Shown here: positions 33,649-42,560 of the stretch, piece after piece | Layout: every line of letters starts with the position of its first letter | Position numbering within the stretch: the stretch's first letter is position 1 | Source of the DNA: an uncultured Clostridia bacterium | GTDB lineage: Bacteria > Bacillota > Clostridia > RUG12999 | NCBI GenBank assembly: GCA_934792465.1 | Contig: CAKVOK010000001.1 | Span: 51,035-115,034, forward strand | Length of the DNA: 64,000 nucleotides | Reading direction: 5' to 3' | Made by a program: the position numbers and the translations under genes | Notes under the pieces: generated by a model | Seen by the model: only the letters and a program-made list of their open reading frames with translations | What the model was told of the DNA's origin: nothing | The model's database searches: none

Positions 33649-33998
33649 TGATTGTTAAAAGAGGCGATATTTATTATGCGGATTTAAGTCCCGTTATCGG
33701 GTCTGAACAAGGAGGTGTACGGCCCGTTCTTATAGTGCAGAACGACGTGGGAAACAAATACAGTCCTACGATAATAGCTGCGGCTATTACGTCGAGGATT
33801 AACAAGGCAAAGCTTCCCACGCACATCGAAATCAGCGCAGAAGACTACGGTCTGAATAAGGACAGCGTTATTCTTCTTGAACAAATCCGCACAATAGATA
33901 AAAGACGGCTTAGGGAAAGAATCGGCAAGCTTGACGACGAGCTTATGGGCATGGTGGACGGAGCTATTGAAGTGAGCTTTGGGTTGAGCGATTATTGA
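33648..33998 (+). CDS. ndoA: EndoA / MazF-type endoribonuclease toxin
   Basis: 116 residues, the normal EndoA length. VKRGDIYYADLSPVIGSEQG, the catalytic Arg in VRPVLIVQND and the Thr in AAITSR are conserved. It cleaves mRNA at short sequences (UACAU in B. subtilis EndoA; specificity here untested). GTG 33648 overlaps the antitoxin stop by one base. Confidence 0.96.
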   Translation: MIVKRGDIYYADLSPVIGSEQGGVRPVLIVQNDVGNKYSPTIIAAAITSRINKAKLPTHIEISAEDYGLNKDSVILLEQIRTIDKRRLRERIGKLDDELMGMVDGAIEVSFGLSDY

Positions 33999-34014
33999 TG
34001 CGGAGGAATGACAT

Positions 34015-34443
34015 ATGAAAAAACAGTTTTTGGCAGGACTTGCAGCGGGTCTGGCGATTATAGCAGTGTGCGCCATTGTGGTTCTTGCCACACCGGGTGA
34101 TGAGGATAACCCGTTGATTTCAAAGGCATATCTTGAAAATAATTTCTTTACAACGGTTAAGGAATATGTTTCTTCAAAAACAGAATTTCAGGTTGTTTCC
34201 GTTGAAAAGGGAAAATCTCTTATCGGCAGTGCCGGCTGCGAGCTGATACTGCGACAGGGAAGCGGAAAAATTATAGCCACGGAAAAAGGCGGACTTGCAG
34301 ATACGACGGCGGGCGGCGACTTGGCAAACGGCACGAAAATGCCGTCGAACCATTTGCTTATTGTTCCGGTCGGTGACGGCAGAGGGTTTACGGCTTCGGA
34401 AAACGTGCTTGTAATGGTTAAAGGCGGATATGAAATAAAATAA
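34015..34443 (+). CDS. conserved-looking secreted or anchored protein of unknown function
   Basis: 142 residues. One N-terminal membrane segment (about 5-26) is followed by an extracytoplasmic domain: SLIGSAGCELILRQGSGKII, then GLADTTAGGDLANG, MPSNHLLIVPVGDGRGF and VMVKGGYEI. The orderly pattern is that of a conserved domain, and I recall similar clostridial proteins, but I cannot name the family. CGGAGGAATGACAT precedes the ATG. It sits between ndoA and dinB. Confidence 0.8.
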   Translation: MKKQFLAGLAAGLAIIAVCAIVVLATPGDEDNPLISKAYLENNFFTTVKEYVSSKTEFQVVSVEKGKSLIGSAGCELILRQGSGKIIATEKGGLADTTAGGDLANGTKMPSNHLLIVPVGDGRGFTASENVLVMVKGGYEIK

Positions 34444-34473
34444 CTTAATAAGGCGGTGAATGAGGGGCAAACC

Positions 34474-35694
34474 TTGCGGTCTGCTCCCGTTTGCATGGAC
34501 AGAATTATTCTTCACTGTGATTGCAACGGATTCTATGCGTCCGTTGAATGTGTGCTTAATCCCGAACTTAAAAATATACCTATGGCGGTCGGAGGAAACG
34601 AGAAAGACCGACACGGCATTATTCTCGCGAAAAACGAGCTTGCGAAAGCATATAATATAAAAACGGCGGAAACGATATGGCAGGCAAAGAAAAAATGTCC
34701 GAATCTTACGGTAGTTCCTCCGCATCACGATATATACAGCGATTTTTCAAAACGCATAAACGCAATATACGCAAGGTTTACCGACCTTGTGGAACCGTTC
34801 AGCATAGATGAATCGTGGCTTGATGTGACGGAAAGCGTGAACTTGTTCGGCGGCGGAAAAGAAATTGCGGACAAGCTGCGAAAACTTGTATATGATGAAA
34901 CGGGCGTTACGATTTCCGTTGGGGTGTCGTTCAATAAGATTTTCGCCAAAATGGGCAGCGATTATAAAAAACCGAACGCCACAACCGTCATAAGCCGTGA
35001 AAATTATATGGATATTTTGTATCCGCTGCCGGCGGACAATATGATATATGTAGGGAAATCGACGCTTGCGAAGCTGCACAGTATCGGAGTTAATACAATC
35101 GGAGATATTGTAAACCTCGGAAAAGACAATCTGACAAATATGTTCGGCAAGGCGGGAACGGAGCTTTATATGAACGCTGCCGGGCTCGGAGATACCGAAG
35201 TTAAAAATATCGATACGCACAGGGAAATCAAGTCAATCGGCAACAGTACGACTTTCAGATATGATTTAACAACGTTTGAAAGTGCCGTTCCCGAAATACA
35301 GGCATTAAGCGACAGCATTGCCTCACGAATGAGAAAATCAAAGGTAAAATGCAGGGGAGTGCAGGTTACCGTAAAGGATAACGAATTTAAGGTTATAACA
35401 CGCCAGAGGATGCTCGATTCGCCTACAAATTTGGCACGAATCATATCCAAAACGGCACTTGATATATTAAAACAGTCCCGAAGCTTCAAAAAGCCCGTGA
35501 GAATGCTTGCGGTCACCGGGATAAACATTATAAATGAAGAGGAGGCGCATGAACAAATTTCGTTTTTTGAAAATATATCGGACGAAAAATATGAAAATAT
35601 CGAGAAATCCATCGATGTTATAAGACAAAAATACGGTAAAGACATTATAAAGCTCGGCGGAGCCAAGACGCTCGCCGAAAAAGACAACGAATAA
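34474..35694 (+). CDS. dinB: DNA polymerase IV (Y family)
   Basis: About 406 residues. HCDCNGFYASVE has the first catalytic Asp; SIDESWLDVT supplies the Asp-Glu pair; ISVGVSFNKIFAKMGSDYKK is conserved, followed by helix-hairpin-helix and little-finger domains. An error-prone translesion polymerase. The start is uncertain: TTG 34474 has GAGGGG six bases upstream, GTG 34456 is poorly spaced and ATG 34495 has no site but begins MDRIILHCD as many homologues do. Confidence 0.95.
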   Translation: MRSAPVCMDRIILHCDCNGFYASVECVLNPELKNIPMAVGGNEKDRHGIILAKNELAKAYNIKTAETIWQAKKKCPNLTVVPPHHDIYSDFSKRINAIYARFTDLVEPFSIDESWLDVTESVNLFGGGKEIADKLRKLVYDETGVTISVGVSFNKIFAKMGSDYKKPNATTVISRENYMDILYPLPADNMIYVGKSTLAKLHSIGVNTIGDIVNLGKDNLTNMFGKAGTELYMNAAGLGDTEVKNIDTHREIKSIGNSTTFRYDLTTFESAVPEIQALSDSIASRMRKSKVKCRGVQVTVKDNEFKVITRQRMLDSPTNLARIISKTALDILKQSRSFKKPVRMLAVTGINIINEEEAHEQISFFENISDEKYENIEKSIDVIRQKYGKDIIKLGGAKTLAEKDNE

Positions 35695-35759
35695 AGTTTG
35701 AATAAAATTATCGTTTTTTCAGACTTTGTGCTTTGCGAAAGGAGAATGTGGTCATAATT

Positions 35760-36602
35760 ATGATTACGGAAATTATTAAATCTATTATATTCGGAATCGT
35801 TCAGGGTATTACCGAATGGCTTCCGATTTCGAGTACGGGACATTTGCTGTTGATTAATCAGTTTTTAAACCTTAAGTGTTCCAAAGACTTTTTGGATATG
35901 TTTAAAGTCGTTATACAGTTCGGCTCTATTATAGCTGTAATCGTATTGTATTGGAACAAGCTTTTCCCATATACGGTAAAAAAGAAAAAAGGAAAAACAG
36001 TGCTTGCAAAATCAAAGCAGGAACGAATAGATACGTACATATTATGGGCAAAGGTTATTGTAGCTTCAATACCTGCGGCAGTATTCGGATTTTTATTTGA
36101 AAATGTTATTGACGATGTGCTTTCGACGCCGGTTGTAATAGCGCTTGCGCTTATTATCTACGGTGTACTGTTTATCGTTATAGAAAGCACATCGAAAAAA
36201 CCTAAGGTTACGGATTTGAAACAGCTTTCATTCGGACGTGCGTTTGTGATAGGCTGCTTCCAGTCGCTGGCGCTTATTCCGGGAACATCTCGTTCCGGCT
36301 CTACGATACTCGGTGCGATAACCATAGGAACGGCACGCCCGGTAGCTTCGGAATTTTCGTTTTTCCTTGCGATTCCGGTTATGTTCGGTGCAAGTCTTTT
36401 GAAAATACTTGGCTTCGGTTTTGATTTTACGCCGCTCGAATGGTGGGTTCTGATTACGGGAACGGTAGTATCTTTCCTTGTTTCCGTTGTCGCAATCAGA
36501 TTTTTGATGAACTACATAAGAAAACATGATTTTAAGGCTTTCGGATATTACAGAATCATTCTCGGTATACTTGTATTGATATATTTTTTCTGCATTGCCT
36601 GA
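35760..36602 (+). CDS. uppP: undecaprenyl-diphosphatase
   Basis: 280 residues, eight membrane helices. GITEWLPISSTGHLLL and PGTSRSGSTILGAITIG are the two UppP signatures with the catalytic Glu, Ser and Arg. It recycles undecaprenyl pyrophosphate for cell-wall synthesis and can give bacitracin resistance. A GTG at 35748 is closer to the GGAG, so the true start may be four codons upstream. Confidence 0.96.
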   Translation: MITEIIKSIIFGIVQGITEWLPISSTGHLLLINQFLNLKCSKDFLDMFKVVIQFGSIIAVIVLYWNKLFPYTVKKKKGKTVLAKSKQERIDTYILWAKVIVASIPAAVFGFLFENVIDDVLSTPVVIALALIIYGVLFIVIESTSKKPKVTDLKQLSFGRAFVIGCFQSLALIPGTSRSGSTILGAITIGTARPVASEFSFFLAIPVMFGASLLKILGFGFDFTPLEWWVLITGTVVSFLVSVVAIRFLMNYIRKHDFKAFGYYRIILGILVLIYFFCIA

Positions 36603-36615
36603 GGGGTAAAGCTAT

Positions 36616-38973
36616 ATGAACGAAAAATCACTAAAGACACTTGAATATGATAAAATTTTGAATCAAATTGCGGATTTTGCCGTGACGAAATCCGCAAAAG
36701 AAAAAATAAAAGGATTGAAACCGTCTAAGAAAGTGCAGGTCGTTGAGCATATGCAGGAGGCGACCGAACAGGCATCAAGCATGGCAGTTATGTTTTCTTC
36801 ACCGCCGATATCGGCGATAAGCGATGTCACGCTTGCGCTGAAACGTGCAAAAATGGGCGGTATGCTCACTCTTGCCGAAATATTGGCGGTCGGCAGCGTT
36901 TTAAGATGCGCAAGAATGCTCGAAGCATATATGGCGAAAACGGATAAGTTTGAGATTTTGAGCAATATGGCGAAAGGTCTTACACCTGTAAAAAGCCTTG
37001 AAACGGATATAAGCGAAAGTATTTTGAGCGAAGACAGCGTTGCGGACGATGCAAGCAGCGAGCTTGCCGCAATAAGGCGAAAAAAAGCTTCTTTGAACAA
37101 TAAAATAAAAGATATATTGGATGATATGGTGCGTTCCGCAGCATATTCAAAATATTTGCAGGAAGCCATTGTCACAATGCGCGACAACAGATATGTGCTG
37201 CCGGTCAAAAACGAATACCGTTCAAATATTCCGGGTATTCTGCATGATTCGTCCGCTACGGGGGCTACGGTCTTTATCGAGCCTATGGCGGTTGTGCAGA
37301 CGAATAACCAAATCCGTGATTTATCCATTGCGGAAGAACGTGAGATAGAGAAAATTATTCTTGATTTTTCGGCACGGATTGCCGAAAATGCAGACGTGAT
37401 TTCGGCAGATATGCAGACTGTTACGGACATTGATGTACTTTTTGCGAAAGCAATATACGGCAATGCGAACAAATGCATCCGCCCGACTTTAAGCACAGAG
37501 GGACATCTGGAACTGCGCAAAGCCAGACATCCGCTGATAGATAAAAAAACGGTTGTGCCGATAACGGTGTATCTCGGCAAGGATTTTGATACGCTTGTCG
37601 TAACGGGTCCGAATACGGGCGGTAAAACCGTAACGCTGAAAACCGTCGGACTTTTTGCGCTCATGTTCCAAACAGGGCTTGCTCTGCCATGTGAGCTTGG
37701 CAGCACAATGCCTGTGTATACCGATGTATTTGCGGATATAGGCGATGAACAGAGCATTGAGCAAAGCTTAAGCACATTCTCGTCACATATGGTTAATATT
37801 GTTAATATATTAAACGAACTTGAAAAAAATTCGCTTGTTTTGTTCGATGAACTCGGAGCGGGAACAGACCCGGAGGAAGGAGCGGCTCTTGCGATAGAAA
37901 TACTTGAGTTTGCACATTCTCTCGGTGCTTCCGCACTTGCCACGACGCATTACAGCGAACTTAAGCTGTACGCACTTTCTACGGAACGTGTCGAAAACGC
38001 TTCGTGCGAGTTTGACGTGGAATCACTTCGTCCGACATATAAACTGCTGATAGGCGTGCCCGGAAAGAGTAATGCGTTTGCAATTTCAAAGAAAATCGGA
38101 CTTTACGACGTTATAATCGAAAATGCAAAAAAACGTATGACGAGCGAAAGCGTCCGGTTTGAGGACGTTATTTCGCAGCTGCACAAAGACCGTGAACAGG
38201 CACGTGAGGAATACGCTTATGCCGCAAAGGCTTCCGCAGAAGTGAAAGCGCTTAAAGAGGAATTGAAGAAAACGCAAAACGAAATCAAACTGAAAAAGGA
38301 AAATATAATAAATTCGGCAAAGCGTGAGGCACGTGAGATAATAGACAAGGCGAATGACGAAACTTCGGAACTTCTGCGTGAGGTAAGGAAGCTTTCGGCG
38401 CAAGCCGTTACGAAAGATAACCTGCGCAAAATGGAAGAACTTAAGCTTTCAATCAACAAAAAAGCTGGCAATTCGGAATTAAAAGAAAAACGTGTGAAAA
38501 CAGGTACGCGCTCAAAGGATATTAAGCTCGGAATGACTGTGAACATAGTTTCAATGGATAATACCGGTACGGTATTGACTCTGCCGGCGGAAAACGGCGA
38601 TTTCTTTGTACAGGCCGGAATTATGAAAATCAAAACCAATGTCAGTGACGTTAAAGTGATAAAAGACAAACCGGAAAAAGCCGGCGAAAAACTGATTTCG
38701 AAAAGAAGTGTCGGCAGTAAATCAATGACCGTAAATACCGAACTGGATTTGAGGGGATATATGACGTACGACGGCATTATGGAACTCGATAAATTCATTG
38801 ACGACGCAGTTTTGGCGTCGCTGCCGAGAGTGAGCGTTATACACGGCAAGGGAACGGGTGCAATGCGTGCCGCCGTGCATGACGCATTGAGGAAAAACAA
38901 GGCCGTAAAATCTTTCAGACTCGGCGGCTTCGGCGAGGGTGACACAGGCGTGACCATTATAGATTTAAAGTGA
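36616..38973 (+). CDS. mutS2: MutS2 family protein with Smr domain
   Basis: 785 residues, the expected length. Walker A is GPNTGGKTVTLKTVG (near residue 330), then FADIGDEQSIEQSLSTFSSH and Walker B VLFDELGAGTDPEEGAAL. A long coiled coil and KOW-like linker lead to a C-terminal Smr nuclease domain (about 710-785) with LDLRGYM and SVIHGKGTGAMR. Known roles of homologues are recombination suppression and, in Bacillus, rescue of collided ribosomes. It is 13 bases after uppP. Confidence 0.97.
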   Translation: MNEKSLKTLEYDKILNQIADFAVTKSAKEKIKGLKPSKKVQVVEHMQEATEQASSMAVMFSSPPISAISDVTLALKRAKMGGMLTLAEILAVGSVLRCARMLEAYMAKTDKFEILSNMAKGLTPVKSLETDISESILSEDSVADDASSELAAIRRKKASLNNKIKDILDDMVRSAAYSKYLQEAIVTMRDNRYVLPVKNEYRSNIPGILHDSSATGATVFIEPMAVVQTNNQIRDLSIAEEREIEKIILDFSARIAENADVISADMQTVTDIDVLFAKAIYGNANKCIRPTLSTEGHLELRKARHPLIDKKTVVPITVYLGKDFDTLVVTGPNTGGKTVTLKTVGLFALMFQTGLALPCELGSTMPVYTDVFADIGDEQSIEQSLSTFSSHMVNIVNILNELEKNSLVLFDELGAGTDPEEGAALAIEILEFAHSLGASALATTHYSELKLYALSTERVENASCEFDVESLRPTYKLLIGVPGKSNAFAISKKIGLYDVIIENAKKRMTSESVRFEDVISQLHKDREQAREEYAYAAKASAEVKALKEELKKTQNEIKLKKENIINSAKREAREIIDKANDETSELLREVRKLSAQAVTKDNLRKMEELKLSINKKAGNSELKEKRVKTGTRSKDIKLGMTVNIVSMDNTGTVLTLPAENGDFFVQAGIMKIKTNVSDVKVIKDKPEKAGEKLISKRSVGSKSMTVNTELDLRGYMTYDGIMELDKFIDDAVLASLPRVSVIHGKGTGAMRAAVHDALRKNKAVKSFRLGGFGEGDTGVTIIDLK

Positions 38974-38989
38974 TTTGCGGGGTTTTTAT

Positions 38990-39790
38990 ATGGCATTTAT
39001 AAAACATACAAAAGGCAGTCTTTCGTATTATACGGATGAACTTATCGATTCGCTCGGCGGTCTTGATTATATTTTTACAACAAGGCTCGGCGGCGTAAGC
39101 TCCGGAGATTTGGCATCGCTTAATCTCGGTACGGGCAGGGACGATAAGAGAGAAAACATTCTCGAAAATTATAAGCGTGCCTGTGCCGCCGTCAATCTCG
39201 ACTATACGAAATGCGTTTTGGCAAAACAGACTCATACAACAAATATACGCATAGTTGTGAAAAACGATTGCGGAAAAGGACTTACCGCCGAAAGCGATAT
39301 AAGAGATACGGACGGACTTATAACGGCTGAACCGGGTATTCCGCTTGTTATATTTTATGCCGACTGCGTTCCGATACTTCTGTTCGACCCGAAAAAGAAA
39401 GTCTTGGCTTGCCTGCACGGCGGCTGGAGAGGAACTGTGAACGGCATTGCCGAAAAGGGCGTAAATATTATGAAAGATACGTTCGGCTGCGGGGATATTT
39501 ATGCCGCAATAGGTCCGTCGATAGGTTCGTGCTGCTTTGAAACAGGACTTGAAACGGCTGAAATCTTTAATCAAAACGGATTCGGCGAATTTGTTGAATA
39601 CAAAAAAGACAAAGCTTTTATAGATTTGTGGGCGGTAAACGAATCGATTTTGAAAAACTGCGGTGTTAAAAACATAAGTATTGCAAGGCTTTGCACGGTA
39701 TGCCATTGTGATGAATTTTTTTCGCACAGAGGCTGCGGTGCGGCTACGGGACGCATGGCACTGATTGCCGCAATGCGTTCGGACTTGTAG
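38990..39790 (+). CDS. pgeF: YfiH/PgeF family polyphenol oxidase-like protein
   Basis: 266 residues. FTTRLGGVS, QTHTTNIR, ADCVPILLFDPKK and CLHGGWRGTVNG with HRGCGAATGRMA are the conserved metal and active-site motifs of the YfiH (DUF152) family. Members are copper- or zinc-dependent multifunctional enzymes acting on purine nucleosides and on a cell-wall precursor. The ATG at 38990 with GCGGGG before it is preferred to TTG/GTG alternatives. Confidence 0.93.
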   Translation: MAFIKHTKGSLSYYTDELIDSLGGLDYIFTTRLGGVSSGDLASLNLGTGRDDKRENILENYKRACAAVNLDYTKCVLAKQTHTTNIRIVVKNDCGKGLTAESDIRDTDGLITAEPGIPLVIFYADCVPILLFDPKKKVLACLHGGWRGTVNGIAEKGVNIMKDTFGCGDIYAAIGPSIGSCCFETGLETAEIFNQNGFGEFVEYKKDKAFIDLWAVNESILKNCGVKNISIARLCTVCHCDEFFSHRGCGAATGRMALIAAMRSDL

Positions 39791-39859
39791 AAGATGATGA
39801 AGCTTTGTGCTGTTCCGCTCGTATTATGGGAAAATATGCATAAAATTTTAATTTTAATA

Positions 39860-39888
39860 TTGTAAAATAAAAAAATTTATGCTATACT
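39860..39888 (+). promoter_or_regulatory. promoter of HAD-RluA genes
   Basis: TTGTAA (39860-39865), 17-base spacer, TATACT (39883-39888), extended -10 TGC. Confidence 0.68.
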
Positions 39889-39929
39889 ATAATTGTGTGG
39901 TAATGAAAAGAATTAAAATGATAAATTTA

Positions 39930-39952
39930 GCCGCAGAGGCGGCGGAACGGAG
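39930..39952 (+). repeat. hairpin-RBS element, copy 4
   Basis: GCCGCAGAGGCGGC fold followed by GGAACGGAGA, the ribosome site of the HAD phosphatase gene. Confidence 0.6.
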
Positions 39953-39959
39953 AATAATT

Positions 39960-40739
39960 ATGGATTTAACGGAATTGAAAAACAAAAGAGGATTTATATG
40001 CGATATGGACGGTGTCATATACCACGGAAACAGATTGCTTGACGGCGTTCAGGAATTTGTGCAGTGGCTGAGAGATAACGGAAAGGAATTTATATTTCTT
40101 ACGAACAGCCCGGAAAGAACCCAGGTTGAACTCAGTCAGAAGCTTAAGAGAATGGGACTTAACGTATCGCCCAGACACTTTTATACAAGTGCGCTTGCAA
40201 CAGCGGAATTTCTTGCAAACCAAAATCCGGGCTGTACGGCATATGTAATAGGCGAACCGGGTATCGTAAATGCACTTTACAACGAGGGAATCGTTATGAA
40301 TGATGTTAATCCGGATTATGTTGTTGTCAGCGAAACGAGAACATATAATTTTGAAAAAATAGAAAAAGCTATAGCGCTTGTTAACAAAGGCGCAAGACTT
40401 ATAGGAACAAATCCCGATATAACAGGACCTACGGAAACCGGTGTAATGCCGGCGACGGGAGCGCTTATTTCTCCTATAGAGATAGCAACGGGCAAAAAAG
40501 CGTATTTTGTGGGCAAGCCGAATCCTCTCATGGTTCGCCATGCGAAAAATGTTCTGTCCTGCCACAGTGACGAAACTGCATTTATAGGCGACAGAATGGA
40601 TACAGATATAGTTTCCGGTGTGGAATCGCTTATAGATACGGTATTGGTGCTTAGCGGAGTGACGGATCGCAGCATGGTAGAGTCTTTCCCGTACAGACCG
40701 AAATATATTCTTGACGGCGTAGGCGATATTGCAAAGTGA
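39960..40739 (+). CDS. HAD-IIA family sugar/nucleotide phosphatase (NagD/AraL-like)
   Basis: 259 residues. GFICDMDGVIYHG has the nucleophile Asp and the DxD; FLTNSPERT is motif II; VGKPNPLMVRHA provides the Lys; IGDRMDTDIVSG is motif IV. The cap between motifs II and III defines class IIA. Substrates of relatives range from UMP to sugar phosphates; not resolved here. ATG 39960 is taken because the hairpin-RBS element directly precedes it. Its stop overlaps the next gene. Confidence 0.92.
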   Translation: MDLTELKNKRGFICDMDGVIYHGNRLLDGVQEFVQWLRDNGKEFIFLTNSPERTQVELSQKLKRMGLNVSPRHFYTSALATAEFLANQNPGCTAYVIGEPGIVNALYNEGIVMNDVNPDYVVVSETRTYNFEKIEKAIALVNKGARLIGTNPDITGPTETGVMPATGALISPIEIATGKKAYFVGKPNPLMVRHAKNVLSCHSDETAFIGDRMDTDIVSGVESLIDTVLVLSGVTDRSMVESFPYRPKYILDGVGDIAK

Positions 40740-41683
40740 AGAGCTATATAATAGATAAAAATAACAACGGTGTTCGCCTGGATAAGTTTGTGCTCGGTGT
40801 CTGCAAGAGTTTGCCGGGATCTATGGTGTATAAATACATACGCAAAAAGAGGATTAAGGTAAACGGCAAAAAGCAGGAAGCTTCATATAGGCTTATTTCC
40901 GGAGATAAAGTCGAGCTGTATATTAATGATGAATTTTTTGAAAAACAGAATGAGGACACGGCATTTTTAAGTGTGCGTGCCACACCGGATATTATTTATG
41001 AAGATTCGAATATTATAATTGTAAATAAGCCTGCCGGGCTTGTTGTTCATACGGACGACGGCGGAGAAATTGTAAACACGCTGATTTCTTATATAAAAAA
41101 ATATCTTTACGATAAGGGTGAATATAAGCTTTCGGACAATTTTGTGCCGTCACTCTGCAATCGTATAGACAGAAATACGTGCGGACTTGTCATTGCGGCA
41201 AAAAACGCTGCGGCTTTAAGAGTGATGAACCAAAAGATTAAAGACAGGGAAATAAAAAAATTTTATTACTGCGTGGTAAAAGGCATTCCCGAACCGGAGG
41301 AAGCCGTGAAAAAAGCATACATCGTGAAAGATGAAGAGAAAAAAGAAGTCAAGGTATACGGCACGCCGAGAGACGGGGCGAAAACTGCGCTCACGAAATA
41401 TAAAGTGCTGAAAAAAGGCAGTGTTTCAAGCCTCGTAGAGGTGGAACTGCTTACGGGAAGAACGCATCAGATACGTGCGCATTTCGCCTATATGGGTCAT
41501 CCGCTTGCCGGTGACGGCAAATACGGCGAACGTGAGTTCAACCGTATAATGGGCAGAAAATATCAGGCACTTTGCGCATACAAGCTGAAATTCGATTTTA
41601 CAACGGACGGCGGTGTTCTCGAATATCTTAACGGAAAAACAGTTGCAATTCCGGAGGAAGAAGCGGAACGGCTGATAACTTAG
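40736..41683 (+). CDS. RluA-family 23S rRNA pseudouridine synthase
   Basis: 315 residues. An N-terminal S4 RNA-binding domain (about 10-75) precedes the synthase domain: IVNKPAGLVVHTDDG, then NRIDRNTCGLVIAAKN with the catalytic Asp, and LLTGRTHQIRAHFAYMGHPL. RluC/RluD-like; the rRNA site cannot be decided. GTG 40736 overlaps the HAD gene stop (GTGA). Confidence 0.94.
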   Translation: MKSYIIDKNNNGVRLDKFVLGVCKSLPGSMVYKYIRKKRIKVNGKKQEASYRLISGDKVELYINDEFFEKQNEDTAFLSVRATPDIIYEDSNIIIVNKPAGLVVHTDDGGEIVNTLISYIKKYLYDKGEYKLSDNFVPSLCNRIDRNTCGLVIAAKNAAALRVMNQKIKDREIKKFYYCVVKGIPEPEEAVKKAYIVKDEEKKEVKVYGTPRDGAKTALTKYKVLKKGSVSSLVEVELLTGRTHQIRAHFAYMGHPLAGDGKYGEREFNRIMGRKYQALCAYKLKFDFTTDGGVLEYLNGKTVAIPEEEAERLIT

Positions 41684-41751
41684 GATTTGTGATTGTGGCA
41701 TTTGCACTCTTTTTTGATATATGACAACAGCTTATTTGTGAAAATATCTGA

Positions 41752-41780
41752 TTGACAAATAAAATTTAATATGATACAAT
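41752..41780 (+). promoter_or_regulatory. promoter of purine operon
   Basis: TTGACA (41752-41757), 17-base spacer, TACAAT (41775-41780), extended -10 TGA. A short hairpin TACCGCA/TGCGGTA (41796-41815) follows. These and the riboswitch fill the 331-base gap before purE. Confidence 0.85.
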
Positions 41781-41827
41781 ATACAGTGTAAGAAATACCG
41801 CAGAAAATTGCGGTAAAAACAGAAAAA

Positions 41828-41907
41828 ACATTTTTGTGACTGACGGATAAGCGGAGTACCGCAGAGGAGCAAAAATGAATATTTTAAATGTCGACCGTCT
41901 GGGCAGT
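41828..41907 (+). ncRNA. ZTP (pfl) riboswitch
   Basis: The full two-part ZTP aptamer is visible. P1 is CATTTTTG (41829-41836) with CAAAAATG (41870-41877); P2 is GCGG/CCGC (41851-41862); GTGACTGACGG and GGAGTACC...GAGGAGC are the conserved 5' segments. After a linker comes the conserved CCGTCTGGGCAG (41895-41906). The pseudoknot GACGG (41842-41846) with CCGTC (41895-41899) is complementary. ZTP signals lack of 10-formyl-THF, which fits the purine and fhs genes behind it. Confidence 0.93.
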
Positions 41908-41920
41908 TCTGCTTTTTATG

Positions 41921-41947
41921 AGGGCAGGGCTGCCCTTATATTTTGCA
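41921..41947 (+). terminator. expression platform hairpin of ZTP riboswitch
   Basis: AGGGCA/TGCCCT stem followed by TATATTTTG. GGGCAG occurs twice (aptamer 41901-41906 and 41922-41927) and both can pair with CTGCCC (41930-41935), so aptamer folding and this hairpin can compete. Confidence 0.6.
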
Positions 41948-42014
41948 GTATTCTTATCATTAATTACCCTGCGGATAAGAAGTATTTATATTTATGCCGT
42001 GCAGGGAGGCGGAA

Positions 42015-42512
42015 ATGGAGTTCATTATGAAAAAAGTTGCGGTTATAATGGGCAGCGACAGCGACTTGCCCGTAGTTGAAAAAGCGATTGACGTTTTAAA
42101 GGAGTTTGAGATTCCTTTTGAAGTGCATATTTATTCGGCACACAGAACGCCGGTTCAGGCAAGAGATTTTGCACTTAATGCAAGAAAAAACGGATTCGGT
42201 GTGATTATTGCGGCAGCGGGCATGGCGGCACACCTTGCCGGAGCATTTGCCGCAAACACAACGCTTCCGGTAATCGGAATACCTGTGAAATCAAGCTTTG
42301 ACGGAATGGACGCACTGCTTTCCACGGTGCAGATGCCGAGCGGCATACCGGTTGCTTCCGTAGCTGTGAACGGAGCAAAAAATGCGGCATATCTTGCCGC
42401 CGAAATACTTGCGGTGCAGGATTCGGTGCTTGCGGAAAAGCTTGAAAACACAAGAAAACAGGCAGAAGAAAGCGTACTTAAAAAAGATAAAGAAATTTCC
42501 GAAAAATTCTGA
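42015..42512 (+). CDS. purE: N5-CAIR mutase / AIR carboxylase
   Basis: 165 residues. VIMGSDSDLPVVEKA, IYSAHRTPVQ and AAAGMAAHLAG form the nucleotide/CO2 site. It carboxylates AIR, or rearranges N5-CAIR, to CAIR. No purK lies in the operon, so it may use CO2 directly or rely on a purK elsewhere. The ATG at 42015 has GGAGG six bases upstream; a second ATG four codons later is possible. First gene of the operon. Confidence 0.95.
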   Translation: MEFIMKKVAVIMGSDSDLPVVEKAIDVLKEFEIPFEVHIYSAHRTPVQARDFALNARKNGFGVIIAAAGMAAHLAGAFAANTTLPVIGIPVKSSFDGMDALLSTVQMPSGIPVASVAVNGAKNAAYLAAEILAVQDSVLAEKLENTRKQAEESVLKKDKEISEKF

Positions 42513-42560
42513 TGTTTGAATATAAATTACCATGCCGTTTCGGCAGAAAGGATGTTAATT

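Noticed and set aside
36663..37943. 426-residue open frame antisense to mutS2
   Set aside because: Ser-rich shadow of the mutS2 coding strand; no independent signals.
41796..41815. Purine (guanine) riboswitch before purE
   Set aside because: Only a simple hairpin is here; the conserved purine-aptamer core is absent, while the ZTP aptamer just downstream fits fully.
42531..42550. Sixth hairpin-RBS copy before purC
   Set aside because: It has GCCGTTTCGGC and GGATG, but not the conserved GGCGGAAYGGAG part, so it was not counted.
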